From the NCBI GenBank assembly GCA_946533175.1, contig CAMNBS010000003.1, positions 1 to 35,498 on the forward strand: a DNA stretch of 35,498 nt, given 5' to 3'. The position numbers and the translations under genes are program-made. This DNA comes from an uncultured Clostridia bacterium (GTDB taxonomy: Bacteria; Bacillota_I; Bacilli_A; RF39; UBA660). This document shows, piece after piece, positions 7,051-15,705 of the stretch. Under the pieces are notes generated by a model. That model saw nothing but the letters and a program-made list of their open reading frames with translations, was not told the DNA's origin and ran no database searches. Within the stretch, counting starts at the first letter, position 1. The number at the start of each line of letters is the position of its first letter.

Positions 7051-8292
7051 TAATTCAATTTTAGCACCAACATTAGATAATTTTTCTATTATTTCTTCAT
7101 AACCTCTTAATAAATAACCAGCATTTAAAATAGTTGTCTTTCCTTGGGCCTTTAAAGCTGCTAGTAATAATGAAGCGGCTGCACGAAGATCTGTTGCCTC
7201 TACTTCTTCTCCATGCAACTTATTAGCACCAAGAATAGTTGCACAGCGTTCTTTAACTGAAATATTAGCTCCCATTTTATTCAAATATGGAATATTCATA
7301 AAGCGATTTTCATAAATGTTTTCCATAACAGTACTTTTTCCTCGACAACCAATTAAAAGAGTTACAAATGGTTGTTGTAAATCTGTAGGAAAACCAGGAT
7401 ATCCTTGGGTTTCAATATCTGTTGCCATCAGATTATCATTGGCATTTACTACTACTGAATCTTGATTAATTTCTAAATCGCAACCAATATCTTGCATTTT
7501 ATCAAGTAAAGCTTGAATATGTTCTGGAATAATATTTTCTATACGAAGATAATTACCAACCAATGCTCCCAAAATGATATATGTTCCGGCTTCAATACGA
7601 TCTGGCATAACATCGTGAAAACATCCATCTAATTTTTCTTGACCTACGATTTTTATAGTACTATTACCCGCTCCTGTAATCTTAGCACCCATCTTGTTTA
7701 ACATTGTCGCCAAATCAACTATTTCTGGCTCTCTAGCTGCGTTATGTAAAATTGTTTCGCCTTTAGCTAATGAAGCAACAATCAATGTATTAACTGTCGC
7801 ACCTACACTAGGCATATCAAGAGTTATTTCACTTCCAATCAATTCATCAGCGTGAATATTAAATAGACAGTTTTCTTCTTCAATTGTTGCACCTAGCGCC
7901 CTAAAAACTTTTAGTGTTTGATCAATAGGACGACTTCCAATCTTACAACCTCCTGGAAAATACATTGATACTTTCTTATATTTAGCTAATAAACTAGCCA
8001 TAAAATAATATGATGCACGAAGACGATTAGATAATTCATCCGGAATAGTCTTATTTACCATTTGTTTAGGATCAATTATAATACTTCCACTTGCCCGTGT
8101 AACTGAAACATTTAAATACTCTAATGTTTCACTTAAAACTTCAATATCTGTAATATCTGGAACATTGGTTAAGGTTGTTTTATTATCACTTAGGATACAA
8201 GCTGGTATTAAAGCAACAGCACTATTTTTCGCCCCACCTATTCGTATCGTCCCAGTTAAAGGAATATTTCCTTCTATTTCTAAAATTTTCAT
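7039..8292 (-). CDS. murA: UDP-N-acetylglucosamine 1-carboxyvinyltransferase (MurA)
   Basis: A 417-residue enzyme for the first committed step of peptidoglycan synthesis: enolpyruvyl transfer from PEP to UDP-GlcNAc in the cytoplasm. Key residues are visible: K22 and N23 in GGAKNSAVAL, the catalytic Cys116 in FPGGCKIGSRPID (the usual fosfomycin target; a resistant Asp variant is not seen), RFMNIPYLNKMGA, and ATDLRAAASLLLAAL near the end. Low-GC Firmicutes often carry two copies. The position next to fba and rpmE matches the murZ/murAB copy of Bacillus. It is 17 bases downstream of fba and probably co-transcribed with it. Confidence 0.96.
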   Translation of the reverse strand: MKILEIEGNIPLTGTIRIGGAKNSAVALIPACILSDNKTTLTNVPDITDIEVLSETLEYLNVSVTRASGSIIIDPKQMVNKTIPDELSNRLRASYYFMASLLAKYKKVSMYFPGGCKIGSRPIDQTLKVFRALGATIEEENCLFNIHADELIGSEITLDMPSVGATVNTLIVASLAKGETILHNAAREPEIVDLATMLNKMGAKITGAGNSTIKIVGQEKLDGCFHDVMPDRIEAGTYIILGALVGNYLRIENIIPEHIQALLDKMQDIGCDLEINQDSVVVNANDNLMATDIETQGYPGFPTDLQQPFVTLLIGCRGKSTVMENIYENRFMNIPYLNKMGANISVKERCATILGANKLHGEEVEATDLRAAASLLLAALKAQGKTTILNAGYLLRGYEEIIEKLSNVGAKIELKEI

Positions 8293-8309
8293 ATTTACCT
8301 CAATATATT

Positions 8310-9155
8310 TTATTTTTCATTATCTAAAATGTTAATTTTTTCTTCTATAAATTGATTCATAGCATCTCGCCCGCTCATAATAATTTTTCTTGGATCATAA
8401 ACACTAGGATTATTCTTTATAAAATCTCTTACTGCTTCCGCCCATACATATTGCATATCCGAGTTAACATTAATTTTAGTAATACCACAAGATATAGCCT
8501 GTCTTAAAATATCATGTGATAAACCACTACCACCATGCATAACTAAAGGAATACTAGTATTATCTCTTAATTTTTGAATCAAATCAAAGTCAATATGTAA
8601 TTCACCTTTATAAATACCATGAACTGTACCAATGGCAGGAGCTAGTGAATCTATTTCAGTTTCGCGAATAAAGCGAAGACATTCATCATAATCAGCTAGT
8701 AATATTGTACTATTAACATCATCTTCAATACCACCAACATGTCCTAACTCAGCTTCCGTTGTAACATTATGTTCCTTAGCATATAAAACAACTTTTTTGG
8801 TTTCTTTAATGTTTTCTTCCAAAGACTTTTTCGAGGCATCAATCATAACTGAAGTAAATCCAGCATCAATAGCCATTTTACAACTTTCATAACTTGATCC
8901 ATGATCAAGATGAAGACAAACATCATTTTCAATATGCAATTCATCAATCAAATTTCTAACAAGAGCTGATACAACACGGTATCCTCCCATATAATTAATA
9001 GCACCTTCACTTACCCCAAGAATAACAGGTTTGTGCATAGCATTAGTTTTTTCTAAAATAATTCTTGCCCACTCTAAATTATTGATATTAAAGTGATAAA
9101 TAACACCCTTTTTTCTTCTTGCTTCTTCAAGCATTTTTTTTCCATTAACTAACAT
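8310..9155 (-). CDS. fba: Class II fructose-bisphosphate aldolase
   Basis: A 281-residue zinc-dependent aldolase of glycolysis and gluconeogenesis. Zinc-ligand histidines are seen in LHLDHGSSYE, GTVHGIYKG and VMHGGSGLSHD, with ligand-region Glu in TEAELGHVGG and the phosphate-binding KINVNSDMQ. The sequence fits FBA, though the same family includes tagatose-bisphosphate aldolases. I start at the ATG at 9155, which has AGGTGA at the right distance. A longer in-frame reading of 19 hydrophobic codons is excluded because it would begin inside the promoter. Position beside murA and near rpoE follows the Bacillus fbaA neighbourhood. Confidence 0.93.
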   Translation of the reverse strand: MLVNGKKMLEEARRKKGVIYHFNINNLEWARIILEKTNAMHKPVILGVSEGAINYMGGYRVVSALVRNLIDELHIENDVCLHLDHGSSYESCKMAIDAGFTSVMIDASKKSLEENIKETKKVVLYAKEHNVTTEAELGHVGGIEDDVNSTILLADYDECLRFIRETEIDSLAPAIGTVHGIYKGELHIDFDLIQKLRDNTSIPLVMHGGSGLSHDILRQAISCGITKINVNSDMQYVWAEAVRDFIKNNPSVYDPRKIIMSGRDAMNQFIEEKINILDNEK

Positions 9156-9171
9156 AATTTCACCTATTAAC

Positions 9172-9200
9172 ATCATAATACAAAATATTAATAATGTCAA
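9172..9200 (-). promoter_or_regulatory. Promoter of fba-murA
   Basis: TTGACA, 17 bases, TATGAT on the minus strand. The -35 box begins in the T tail of the upstream terminator. The leader would be only about 10 bases, which fixes the fba start at 9155. Confidence 0.75.
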
Positions 9201-9220
9201 AAAAAAGCACATAAGTGCTT
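9199..9220 (-). terminator. Terminator after the unknown membrane protein gene
   Basis: A 6-bp stem AAGCAC/GTGCTT, loop TTAT and a run of T on the minus strand. It overlaps the stop codon of the gene at 9219. Confidence 0.8.
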
Positions 9221-10277
9221 ATTTTATATGATTATGAGAATCTAAGTTTTGCGTAATAACATTAAACTTATCCATTACTAAATCTAGTAATTGATCATAA
9301 GTATATTGTCGGTTATTAATTCTAAATGAATACTCATGAGTTGTTTCTAACATTGACTGTCCTAATTGAAATATAATATATTGAGCAAGTGGACTTAAAT
9401 CATTGAAACAAAAAGATGAACCATTATTAGTTATAGTAGTACCATTAAAAGTAAAGTCCAAAAAATCATCTAACATATTTCTAATATTACTTTTGGTTCG
9501 TGGTCTATTGTTACTATCATAAGCACCAAATACTATTTTATTACGTCTTTGGCAAAAATAATCGACAGCATTATCATCTATTGAGCCTTTAGTAAATATA
9601 CCATCAAAGGATAGAGCATGTTTCTCACCAGTTAAACTATTACCCATCAAAAAATCTGTTAATTCACCGGTATTAACAATTGTTGCTTCATTAATCATAC
9701 CTAATATTTCTTCAAATTCACTTTGACTATAAGAAGTACCTGTATTAAGACTTTGTGCAGAAGTAACTAAATTTAATGGTGCACCATAGTCTGGATCAGG
9801 ATTAGTATATTGTTCTTCTTGTCTTTGATTATTCTGTGCCATTTGTTTTGAACCACTACGACTAATAAAATGTCCGGCTGCAAAAGCTAAAACAGCTGCT
9901 GTAATAATAGCACCAACTCTACCACCAACACTTCGAAGATTAAATCCGTGTTTTTTTTCTTTTTCTTCACTAACTTCAACAGTATCTTCCTTTGGTAAAT
10001 CACGTACTATAAGAGCTTTAGAAGGACTAGATGATACCTTACTGTCCAACCCTAAAGACTTATTAATTATTTCTAGTAGCTCGTCCTTATGTTTTTCTAA
10101 TTCCTCTGGATGATCATAAAAATAATCTAATAAAACACCAAGTTTTGAAACTAAAACCTCTAATGCTTTAATTGTTTCATCTTCAGATAATTTATAAGAA
10201 CGATTATCCGCATCTTTAACAGTAATTATAGGAAAAAAATCACCTTTTTGAATTTCAATTTTTGTATACTTTGCCAT
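9219..10277 (-). CDS. Unknown single-pass membrane protein
   Basis: A 352-residue protein that I do not recognise. Residues 1-75 look like a small folded or helical cytoplasmic domain (YFYDHPEELEKHKDELLEII). A charged linker rich in Glu and Lys follows (about 85-112). One membrane segment runs about 117-137 (GGRVGAIITAAVLAFAAGHF). After a Gln/Asn-rich linker comes a globular region of about 190 residues with two Cys (YFCQRRNK, SSFCFNDLSP). The hydrophobic segment is close to mid-chain, so this could be an integral membrane regulator or sensor. GGAGGGG lies upstream. It sits between spoIIR and fba with its own terminator and a perfect-consensus promoter. Confidence 0.6.
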   Translation of the reverse strand: MAKYTKIEIQKGDFFPIITVKDADNRSYKLSEDETIKALEVLVSKLGVLLDYFYDHPEELEKHKDELLEIINKSLGLDSKVSSSPSKALIVRDLPKEDTVEVSEEKEKKHGFNLRSVGGRVGAIITAAVLAFAAGHFISRSGSKQMAQNNQRQEEQYTNPDPDYGAPLNLVTSAQSLNTGTSYSQSEFEEILGMINEATIVNTGELTDFLMGNSLTGEKHALSFDGIFTKGSIDDNAVDYFCQRRNKIVFGAYDSNNRPRTKSNIRNMLDDFLDFTFNGTTITNNGSSFCFNDLSPLAQYIIFQLGQSMLETTHEYSFRINNRQYTYDQLLDLVMDKFNVITQNLDSHNHIK

Positions 10278-10305
10278 ATATTATATCCCCTCCAAATACA
10301 AAGAT

Positions 10306-10334
10306 ATTATACTACAGTATACAATAAATGTCAA
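10306..10334 (-). promoter_or_regulatory. Perfect-consensus promoter of the unknown membrane protein gene
   Basis: TTGACA, 17 bases, TATAAT on the minus strand, overlapping the spoIIR stop codon. The spacer holds the inverted repeat TATACT-AC-AGTATA (plus strand, 10308-10321), well placed for a repressor site. Confidence 0.8.
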
Positions 10335-10828
10335 TTTTTCAAAAGATCATACACTAAAGAATGATATTCTACATCATCAGTTATTTTATTATCGTTAATC
10401 ATACATAATGGTGGATATAATACACACCACCAATTATCACCTAATCCTTCTCCCAACGTAATTACAAGCGATTCATATTCACCTTCCTTATATACAACTC
10501 CTCGATAGGTTTTTTTAGGAAAATAGTTCATACCATAATGTAAAGTAAAATTTTTAGTTTTATTAGAAATCATCTCATTTATTATATCTAAATTATTTTT
10601 TATTTTCTCTCTTGCATCAGAAGTACTATTAAAATCTTTAACCATATCATAAAGATCATCTTCTATTTCTTCTTTTAATTTTTTCTTTTCATATAGATCT
10701 TTAATATTATTACTATTAGCAATAATACGCATACGAATAGCATCAGTTGGTATAATTATTTCTTCCTCTTTTTGATATACTAAAACACCAATAATAATAC
10801 TAATTAATAAAAATATTCCTTTTTTCAA
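10331..10828 (-). CDS. spoIIR: Stage II sporulation protein R
   Basis: A 165-residue secreted protein with an N-terminal hydrophobic segment. In sporulators the forespore exports SpoIIR to trigger SpoIIGA, which cleaves pro-sigma-E in the mother cell. Family landmarks are clear: IPTDAIRMRIIANSNN, the region YFPKKTYRGVVYKEGEYESL, and LGEGLGDNWWCVLYPPLCM. I choose the TTG at 10828. AGGTGAT lies four bases before it, and the promoter spacing then matches spoIIQ. The GTG at 10837 would be only a few bases past the predicted transcript start. It follows the prmC terminator. Confidence 0.93.
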   Translation of the reverse strand: MKKGIFLLISIIIGVLVYQKEEEIIIPTDAIRMRIIANSNNIKDLYEKKKLKEEIEDDLYDMVKDFNSTSDAREKIKNNLDIINEMISNKTKNFTLHYGMNYFPKKTYRGVVYKEGEYESLVITLGEGLGDNWWCVLYPPLCMINDNKITDDVEYHSLVYDLLKN

Positions 10829-10847
10829 ATAAATCACCTTTCCCTAT

Positions 10848-10876
10848 CATAATGATTTATTCTTTCTTTTTTATAC
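10848..10876 (-). promoter_or_regulatory. Sigma-F/sigma-G-like promoter of spoIIR
   Basis: GTATA (10872-10876), 17 bases, CATTATG (10848-10854) on the minus strand, with 19 bases from the -10 box to the TTG start. The layout is nearly the same as upstream of spoIIQ. The -35 element directly follows the T tail of the prmC terminator. Confidence 0.6.
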
Positions 10877-10906
10877 AAAAAAAATACTGATATTAAATAT
10901 CAATAT
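10877..10906 (-). terminator. Terminator of the rpoE-prfA-prmC transcript
   Basis: A 10-bp stem with one G-T pair (minus strand ATATTGATAT/ATATCAGTAT), a 3-base loop and eight T. It includes the prmC stop codon. Confidence 0.8.
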
Positions 10907-11717
10907 TTCGAAATACAAAAATCATTCTATCTCTTCGTGATAAATCTTTTTTACAGATTATTTGAACATTTTCAATGTCACTAAATATTTTAATAACATC
11001 TTCTTTTTGTTCATCACCAATTTCTAAAGCTAAGAGAAACTTATCTTTAACATGATTCAATAGACCAATACGAATTTGACGATACAATGAAAGGCCATCA
11101 TCACCACCGAATAGAGCTAAATGAGGTTCATTATCATATACAATGTCTTCTATTTTCTCATCATTACGAATGTATGGCGGATTACTAATAATAACATCAT
11201 ATTTACCAGTAACATTTTGCCACATATCACTTTCAATAAATTGTACTTTTAATTGAAGATTTTCAGCATTTTTTTTAGCAACATTAAGAGCTTCTTTACT
11301 AATATCTAGTAATGTAACATTTACTTGATTTAACTTTTTTTTCAAAGTAAGACCAATAGCGCCACTACCCGTTCCTAAATCAATAATATCAATAGGATAA
11401 GGAAAATATTTATTAATAAATTTTATAGTGTTTTCTACTAATTCTTCCGTTTCAAAACGTGGTATTAAGACATTTTCATTAACTTCAAAGATATTTCCAT
11501 AAAAGTTTACATTACCTATCACATATTGAATAGGTTTATTTTCCTGCAAAAGCATTATTTTCTTCTTGTAATCAGCCACTATTTTGGAATCAACTTGTTC
11601 ATCTAATTTTAATAATAATTCTAAACTATTAACATTTAAAAGAGTTGCCAAAAGCATTTCTGCTTGTGTTTTATGAACATATTTTTTTCCATAACAAATT
11701 AATTCTTCAATGGTCAT
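10893..11717 (-). CDS. prmC: Release factor glutamine methyltransferase (PrmC/HemK)
   Basis: A 274-residue SAM-dependent N5-glutamine methyltransferase that modifies the GGQ glutamine of RF1 and RF2. The N-terminal helical domain (1-75) is followed by a Rossmann domain with PRFETEELVE, the SAM-binding IIDLGTGSGAIGL and the catalytic NPPYIRND motif. Its start overlaps the prfA stop as ATGA, a sign of translational coupling, and its own ribosome site is poor. It lies directly downstream of its substrate gene prfA, the standard arrangement in Firmicutes. Confidence 0.96.
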   Translation of the reverse strand: MTIEELICYGKKYVHKTQAEMLLATLLNVNSLELLLKLDEQVDSKIVADYKKKIMLLQENKPIQYVIGNVNFYGNIFEVNENVLIPRFETEELVENTIKFINKYFPYPIDIIDLGTGSGAIGLTLKKKLNQVNVTLLDISKEALNVAKKNAENLQLKVQFIESDMWQNVTGKYDVIISNPPYIRNDEKIEDIVYDNEPHLALFGGDDGLSLYRQIRIGLLNHVKDKFLLALEIGDEQKEDVIKIFSDIENVQIICKKDLSRRDRMIFVFRNIDI

Positions 11718-12778
11718 TGTTCAATTTCGCCCATTAGTTTTCTTTTTTGGTCTTCAGTAATTAAAGCTTCAATTAAATCTTTTAAAGCACCATTCATAAC
11801 TCGATCAAGATTATTGGTTGTATAACCAATACGATGATCAGTTACTCTATTTTGGGGATAATTATAGGTTCTTATTTTCTCACTACGATCTCCTGTACCT
11901 ATTTTACTTTTTCGTTCATTTCCAACTTTCTCATCTTGTTCACGTTGTTTAGCTTCATATAATCTTGCTCTTAATACTCGCATAGCCTGTTCTTTATTTT
12001 GAATTTGACTACGTTCATTTTGACAAGTAACAACAGTATTTGTTGGTAAGTGAGTTATTCGAACAGCACTAGGTGTTGTGTTAACCCCTTGTCCACCATG
12101 TCCACTAGCACAATATACATCTATTCTTAAATCATTAGGATTAATTTCAATATTAACATCCTCTACTTCTGGCATAACCAAAACTGTTGCTGTTGATGTT
12201 TGAATACGTCCATTAGCCTCAGTTACCGGTACTCTCTGCACACGATGTGATCCATTTTCGTACTTTAATTTCGAATATGCATTTGCACCTTTAACAATAA
12301 ATTCAATTTGAGAAAATCCCCCAGCTACTCCTTCGGTATAATCAACTATTTCAATCTTAAATCCTTCATTTTCACAGTATTTTTGATACATACGAAATAA
12401 ATCTCCAGCAAAGATATTAGCTTCATCTCCTCCAGCAGCACCTCTTATCTCCATTACAACATTTTTACCATCATTTTCATCTTTGGGCAGTAATAGTACT
12501 TTAAGTTCATCCTCTAATTCATTTTGCAATTTTTCTAATTCACTTAACTCTTCTTTAGCCATTAAAGAAAGTTCTGGATCATGAAGCATTTCTTTTGCTT
12601 CATTAATATCACTTAATACTTTTTTATATTTGCGATAAGTATTAACTGTTTCTTCCAAATTAGATAATTCGATAGATAATTCACGTGAACGTTTAACATC
12701 CTGAATAACATCATTTTGCATCAAAAGATTATTAATTTCTTCATATCTTTTTTCTATTAAGTCTAATCTTTCTATCAT
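11714..12778 (-). CDS. prfA: Peptide chain release factor 1
   Basis: A 354-residue RF1 that ends translation at UAA and UAG. The stop-codon-reading PxT motif appears as PVTEANGR, and the catalytic GGQ motif lies in ASGHGGQGVNTTPSAVR; both are intact. The N-terminal coiled region (1-90) and the C-terminal basic domain are of usual length. AAAGAGG precedes the ATG. It is 14 bases downstream of rpoE and overlaps prmC by four bases. Together with RF2 (prfB) encoded elsewhere in the window, it shows that all three stop codons are used. Confidence 0.97.
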   Translation of the reverse strand: MIERLDLIEKRYEEINNLLMQNDVIQDVKRSRELSIELSNLEETVNTYRKYKKVLSDINEAKEMLHDPELSLMAKEELSELEKLQNELEDELKVLLLPKDENDGKNVVMEIRGAAGGDEANIFAGDLFRMYQKYCENEGFKIEIVDYTEGVAGGFSQIEFIVKGANAYSKLKYENGSHRVQRVPVTEANGRIQTSTATVLVMPEVEDVNIEINPNDLRIDVYCASGHGGQGVNTTPSAVRITHLPTNTVVTCQNERSQIQNKEQAMRVLRARLYEAKQREQDEKVGNERKSKIGTGDRSEKIRTYNYPQNRVTDHRIGYTTNNLDRVMNGALKDLIEALITEDQKRKLMGEIEQ

Positions 12779-12792
12779 AGAAACCTCTTTCC

Positions 12793-13233
12793 TTATTCGT
12801 TATCTAAGTTCATTTCATCTTCATCTAAAACAACTAAATCCGAAAGACCATCATCATTGTCTTCTTCATAGCTAGAGTCATCATCAATACTATCTTCATC
12901 AAAGTTTTCTTCCTCTTCAAAAGAATCATCCGTTTCCTCAAAAGATTCTTCTTCTTCCTCTTCATCAGTAATACTAGATAATACTTTATCAGAAGTATGA
13001 CGATTTCTTAGATCCCATAAACCATCAACTAATAGAAAACGTTTATCAGTTGTTAAAGATGTATAATAATCACCTATTTTACTATCAATTGTACTACTAG
13101 GTAATTCTAATAGTGAAACAATCTTTGTAAATAAATCTAATGTATTAATTCCACTCTTTTCTTTTTCTAGAATTAAATATGTTATGTCTTTATAAGATAA
13201 ATCTTTAATATCCTCTTTTTTTAATTCTTTCAT
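12793..13233 (-). CDS. rpoE: DNA-directed RNA polymerase delta subunit
   Basis: A 146-residue protein. The N-terminal HARE-HTH domain (about 8-80, with LSYKDITYLILEKEKSGINTLDLF and FLLVDGLWDLR) is followed by a highly acidic, disordered tail of Asp, Glu and Ser. Delta helps RNA polymerase recycle and speeds promoter response to initiating NTP levels. It occurs in Bacilli and relatives, which supports placement of the genome. I use the ATG at 13233 (GGTGG upstream) because the promoter at 13265-13293 would start transcription near 13258, downstream of or at the ATG at 13260. Bacillus rpoE is normally next to pyrG, which is absent here. Confidence 0.9.
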   Translation of the reverse strand: MKELKKEDIKDLSYKDITYLILEKEKSGINTLDLFTKIVSLLELPSSTIDSKIGDYYTSLTTDKRFLLVDGLWDLRNRHTSDKVLSSITDEEEEEESFEETDDSFEEEENFDEDSIDDDSSYEEDNDDGLSDLVVLDEDEMNLDNE

Positions 13234-13264
13234 TTTCCACCAATCTTTCTTGTTTATCATAAAA

Positions 13265-13293
13265 CTTATATCATTTTTTATTCATAAAATCAA
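13265..13293 (-). promoter_or_regulatory. Promoter of rpoE-prfA-prmC
   Basis: TTGATT, 17 bases, TATAAG on the minus strand, with an extended TGA before the -10 box. It lies in the gap after the gene at 13302 and sets the rpoE start. Confidence 0.6.
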
Positions 13294-13301
13294 TAATTAT
13301 T

Positions 13302-13643
13302 TTAAAAGTTCACATAATATTCATTATAAATATTCTCATCTTCTAATTGATATCTTACTAAAAAACTATTTTTATTTTTTTCAATTAAAAGAGTTTTCAT
13401 ACTTTTATTAAAACTTTTCTTTAATTTTTTAATTTGAATATCAATAGAATTATTAACAAAATCCAGAAAAAAAATATAATCATTATTTTCTCTTTTGATT
13501 GAATTATTAATCATATCAATTATCATAATATTATTTTCTGAATCAATATATTTTATTACATCATCATTTTTTATTGCTAATATTTCTTCAATTTCTTGAT
13601 GTCCATTCATATCTTTAACTACACGAATTTGTCTTCTCTCCAT
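13302..13643 (-). CDS. Small unknown protein, possibly YwiB/DUF1934-like
   Basis: A 113-residue basic protein with no membrane segment or signal. Alternating hydrophobic residues suggest beta strands, as in the calycin-like YwiB/DUF1934 family. The end (NSFLVRYQLEDENIYNEYYVNF) loosely recalls the last strands of that family, and Bacillus ywiB lies in the same general region as rpoE. The similarity is too weak to assert. It is divergent from the penicillin-binding protein gene and has a good promoter with a very short leader (about 8 bases, GTGAT before the ATG). Confidence 0.5.
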   Translation of the reverse strand: MERRQIRVVKDMNGHQEIEEILAIKNDDVIKYIDSENNIMIIDMINNSIKRENNDYIFFLDFVNNSIDIQIKKLKKSFNKSMKTLLIEKNKNSFLVRYQLEDENIYNEYYVNF

Positions 13644-13658
13644 AACATCACGCGAATG

Positions 13659-13686
13659 ATTATAACATATTTTTTAAATAAATCAA
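13659..13686 (-). promoter_or_regulatory. Promoter of the small gene at 13302
   Basis: TTGATT, 16 bases, TATAAT on the minus strand, with an extended TGT before the -10 box. The predicted transcript start is about 8 bases before the ATG. Confidence 0.65.
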
Positions 13687-13731
13687 TACATATTGATAAA
13701 ATTATTTTCCATAATAACAATTGGTGAGAAA

Positions 13732-15678
13732 ATGAAAATTAAAAGACTTATTTTTAAATATTTTTGCATTATTATTTTTCTTATGATTTTCACGATTAAT
13801 GCTTTATATTTTTATGCTAAATTAAAGCCTAAACTAGATATTAAAAATGTAAATAGTTTTTATTTATATGATATAAAAGAAAATCTCTATTTCAAAGGTA
13901 GTGATGGGAAAGAATGGGTAAATATTAATGACATTAGTCCATATCTTATAGAAGCAACTTTAAATATTGAAGATAAAAAATTTTATGAACATCATGGTTT
14001 TGATATTTTAAGAATTGGGAAAGCTTTTTTTAATAACATTAAAGCAGGTCGTATTGTTGAAGGAGCATCAACAATAACCCAACAATATGCTAAAAATCTA
14101 TATTTAAACTTTGACAAAACAGTGGAAAGAAAATTAGATGAATTATGGTATACTATTCAAATTGAAACTCATTATACAAAAGATGAAATATTAGAAGGAT
14201 ACTTAAATACTATTAATTATGGACATGGATGTTTTGGCATAAAAGCTGCTAGTAACTTTTATTTTAATAAAGATCCAATTGATTTATCATTAGCTGAAGC
14301 TACAGTTCTGGCAACAATTCCTAAATCTCCAAATAATTATTCCCCAATTAATAATTACGAATTATCTAAAAAGAGAAAAGAAAGAACTCTAAAAAACCTA
14401 TTAAATGATAACCTAATAACAAATGATGAATATCAAAAAGCTTTAGAAGAAGAAATAAAACTCTATGGAAAAAAAGAAAAAATAAATCTTCAAACTTTAA
14501 TGTATTATGAAGATGCTGTTTTTAAAGAACTAAAAAACTTACCTGGTATTCCTTCAACATACCTAACAACCGGTGGTCTTAAAATTTATACTAATTTAGA
14601 TATTAAGGCACAAACTAATTTAGAAGAAAGTATACAAAAAAATATTAAAAATGACGAATTACAGGTGAATAGCATAATGATGGAACCACAAACTGGTAAA
14701 ATAATAGCTTTAGTAGGAGGAAGAGATTATAATAAAAGTCAATATAATCGATCTTTATCGTCATATCGACAGGTAGGATCAACTATGAAACCAATCTTAT
14801 ATTATACCGCTCTTGCCAATGGATTTACTGCTTCAAGTTCATTTATTTCGGAAAAAACAACTTTTACAGTTGCCAACAACAAAACTTATTCACCAAAGAA
14901 TTATGGTGATATATATGGTAATAAATCTATATCTATGGCGGCAGCTATTGCCCTATCCGATAATGTATATGCTATTAAAACGCATCTTTTTTTAGGAGAA
15001 GAACAGATGATTGAAACAGCATATCTCATGGGAATAAAATCTAAACTCGAAAAAATTCCTTCTTTGCCTTTAGGAACTAATGAACTAAACATTATTGAAA
15101 TAACAAATGCTTACGCTACACTAGCTAGTGGTGGAATAAGAAATGAACCATACTTTATTGAAAAAGTTTGCGACATGAACGATAATATTCTATATGAACA
15201 TAAAGATACTTCTCAAATAGTTCTTGACTATAATTATGTTTATATTTTAAATGATATGCTTTCACTTACCTATGATTATGACATGATTGATTATTCATAT
15301 CCCACGAACATTGCAATTAATGCACTATTATCACATAAATACGCTGTAAAATCTGGTTCGACAGAAACCGATAATTGGATAATTGGCTTCAATAAAAATA
15401 TTGTAACAAGTGTATGGGTTGGTTACGACGATAATAAAGAACTAAATACTAATGACTATAAATATGTAAAAAAGATATGGGCTAATACGATGGAAAGTTA
15501 TCTGGATGATAAAGATAATACATGGTATGAAAAACCCGACAATGTCGTAGGTGTTTTTGTAAATCCTATAACAGGGGAATTAGCAGATGGTAAAACCACC
15601 AAAAGAAAGATTTTTTACTATCTCAAAGGCAGTGAACCATTAAATTTACAAAATGTTTTTCAGGAAATGATTGAATAA
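13732..15678 (+). CDS. Class A penicillin-binding protein (transglycosylase/transpeptidase)
   Basis: A 648-residue bifunctional peptidoglycan synthase with a short cytoplasmic tail and one membrane helix (about 8-28). The glycosyltransferase-51 domain (about 50-225) has catalytic E80 in NIEDKKFYEHHGFD and the GASTITQQYAKN motif. The transpeptidase domain has S350-T-M-K353, S409-D-N411 and K540-S-G542; Ser replaces the commoner Thr of KTG, a known variant. At this length it is closer to small class A PBPs than to PonA with its long tail. I start at the ATG at 13732, with GGTGAG upstream. It is convergent with pduL. Confidence 0.94.
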   Translation: MKIKRLIFKYFCIIIFLMIFTINALYFYAKLKPKLDIKNVNSFYLYDIKENLYFKGSDGKEWVNINDISPYLIEATLNIEDKKFYEHHGFDILRIGKAFFNNIKAGRIVEGASTITQQYAKNLYLNFDKTVERKLDELWYTIQIETHYTKDEILEGYLNTINYGHGCFGIKAASNFYFNKDPIDLSLAEATVLATIPKSPNNYSPINNYELSKKRKERTLKNLLNDNLITNDEYQKALEEEIKLYGKKEKINLQTLMYYEDAVFKELKNLPGIPSTYLTTGGLKIYTNLDIKAQTNLEESIQKNIKNDELQVNSIMMEPQTGKIIALVGGRDYNKSQYNRSLSSYRQVGSTMKPILYYTALANGFTASSSFISEKTTFTVANNKTYSPKNYGDIYGNKSISMAAAIALSDNVYAIKTHLFLGEEQMIETAYLMGIKSKLEKIPSLPLGTNELNIIEITNAYATLASGGIRNEPYFIEKVCDMNDNILYEHKDTSQIVLDYNYVYILNDMLSLTYDYDMIDYSYPTNIAINALLSHKYAVKSGSTETDNWIIGFNKNIVTSVWVGYDDNKELNTNDYKYVKKIWANTMESYLDDKDNTWYEKPDNVVGVFVNPITGELADGKTTKRKIFYYLKGSEPLNLQNVFQEMIE

Positions 15679-15705
15679 AAAAAATATCCTAAAGATATTC
15701 TTTTA
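15679..15705. terminator. Bidirectional terminator between the PBP gene and pduL
   Basis: A 6-bp stem AATATC/GATATT with a 5-base loop, with T runs on both sides (CTTTT on plus, seven or more T on minus). The two convergent stop codons flank it. Confidence 0.75.

Noticed and set aside
8310..9212. Longer fba reading with a hydrophobic N-terminal leader
   Set aside because: The extra 19 codons lie in the promoter and have no ribosome site; the family begins at the internal ATG.
12830..12980. GAA/GAT-rich repeat-like tract
   Set aside because: It simply encodes the acidic tail of the RNA polymerase delta subunit.
14813..14995. Open frames inside the PBP gene on both strands (also 14901-15092)
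   Set aside because: They are shadows of a well-supported class A PBP gene and have no ribosome sites or family features.
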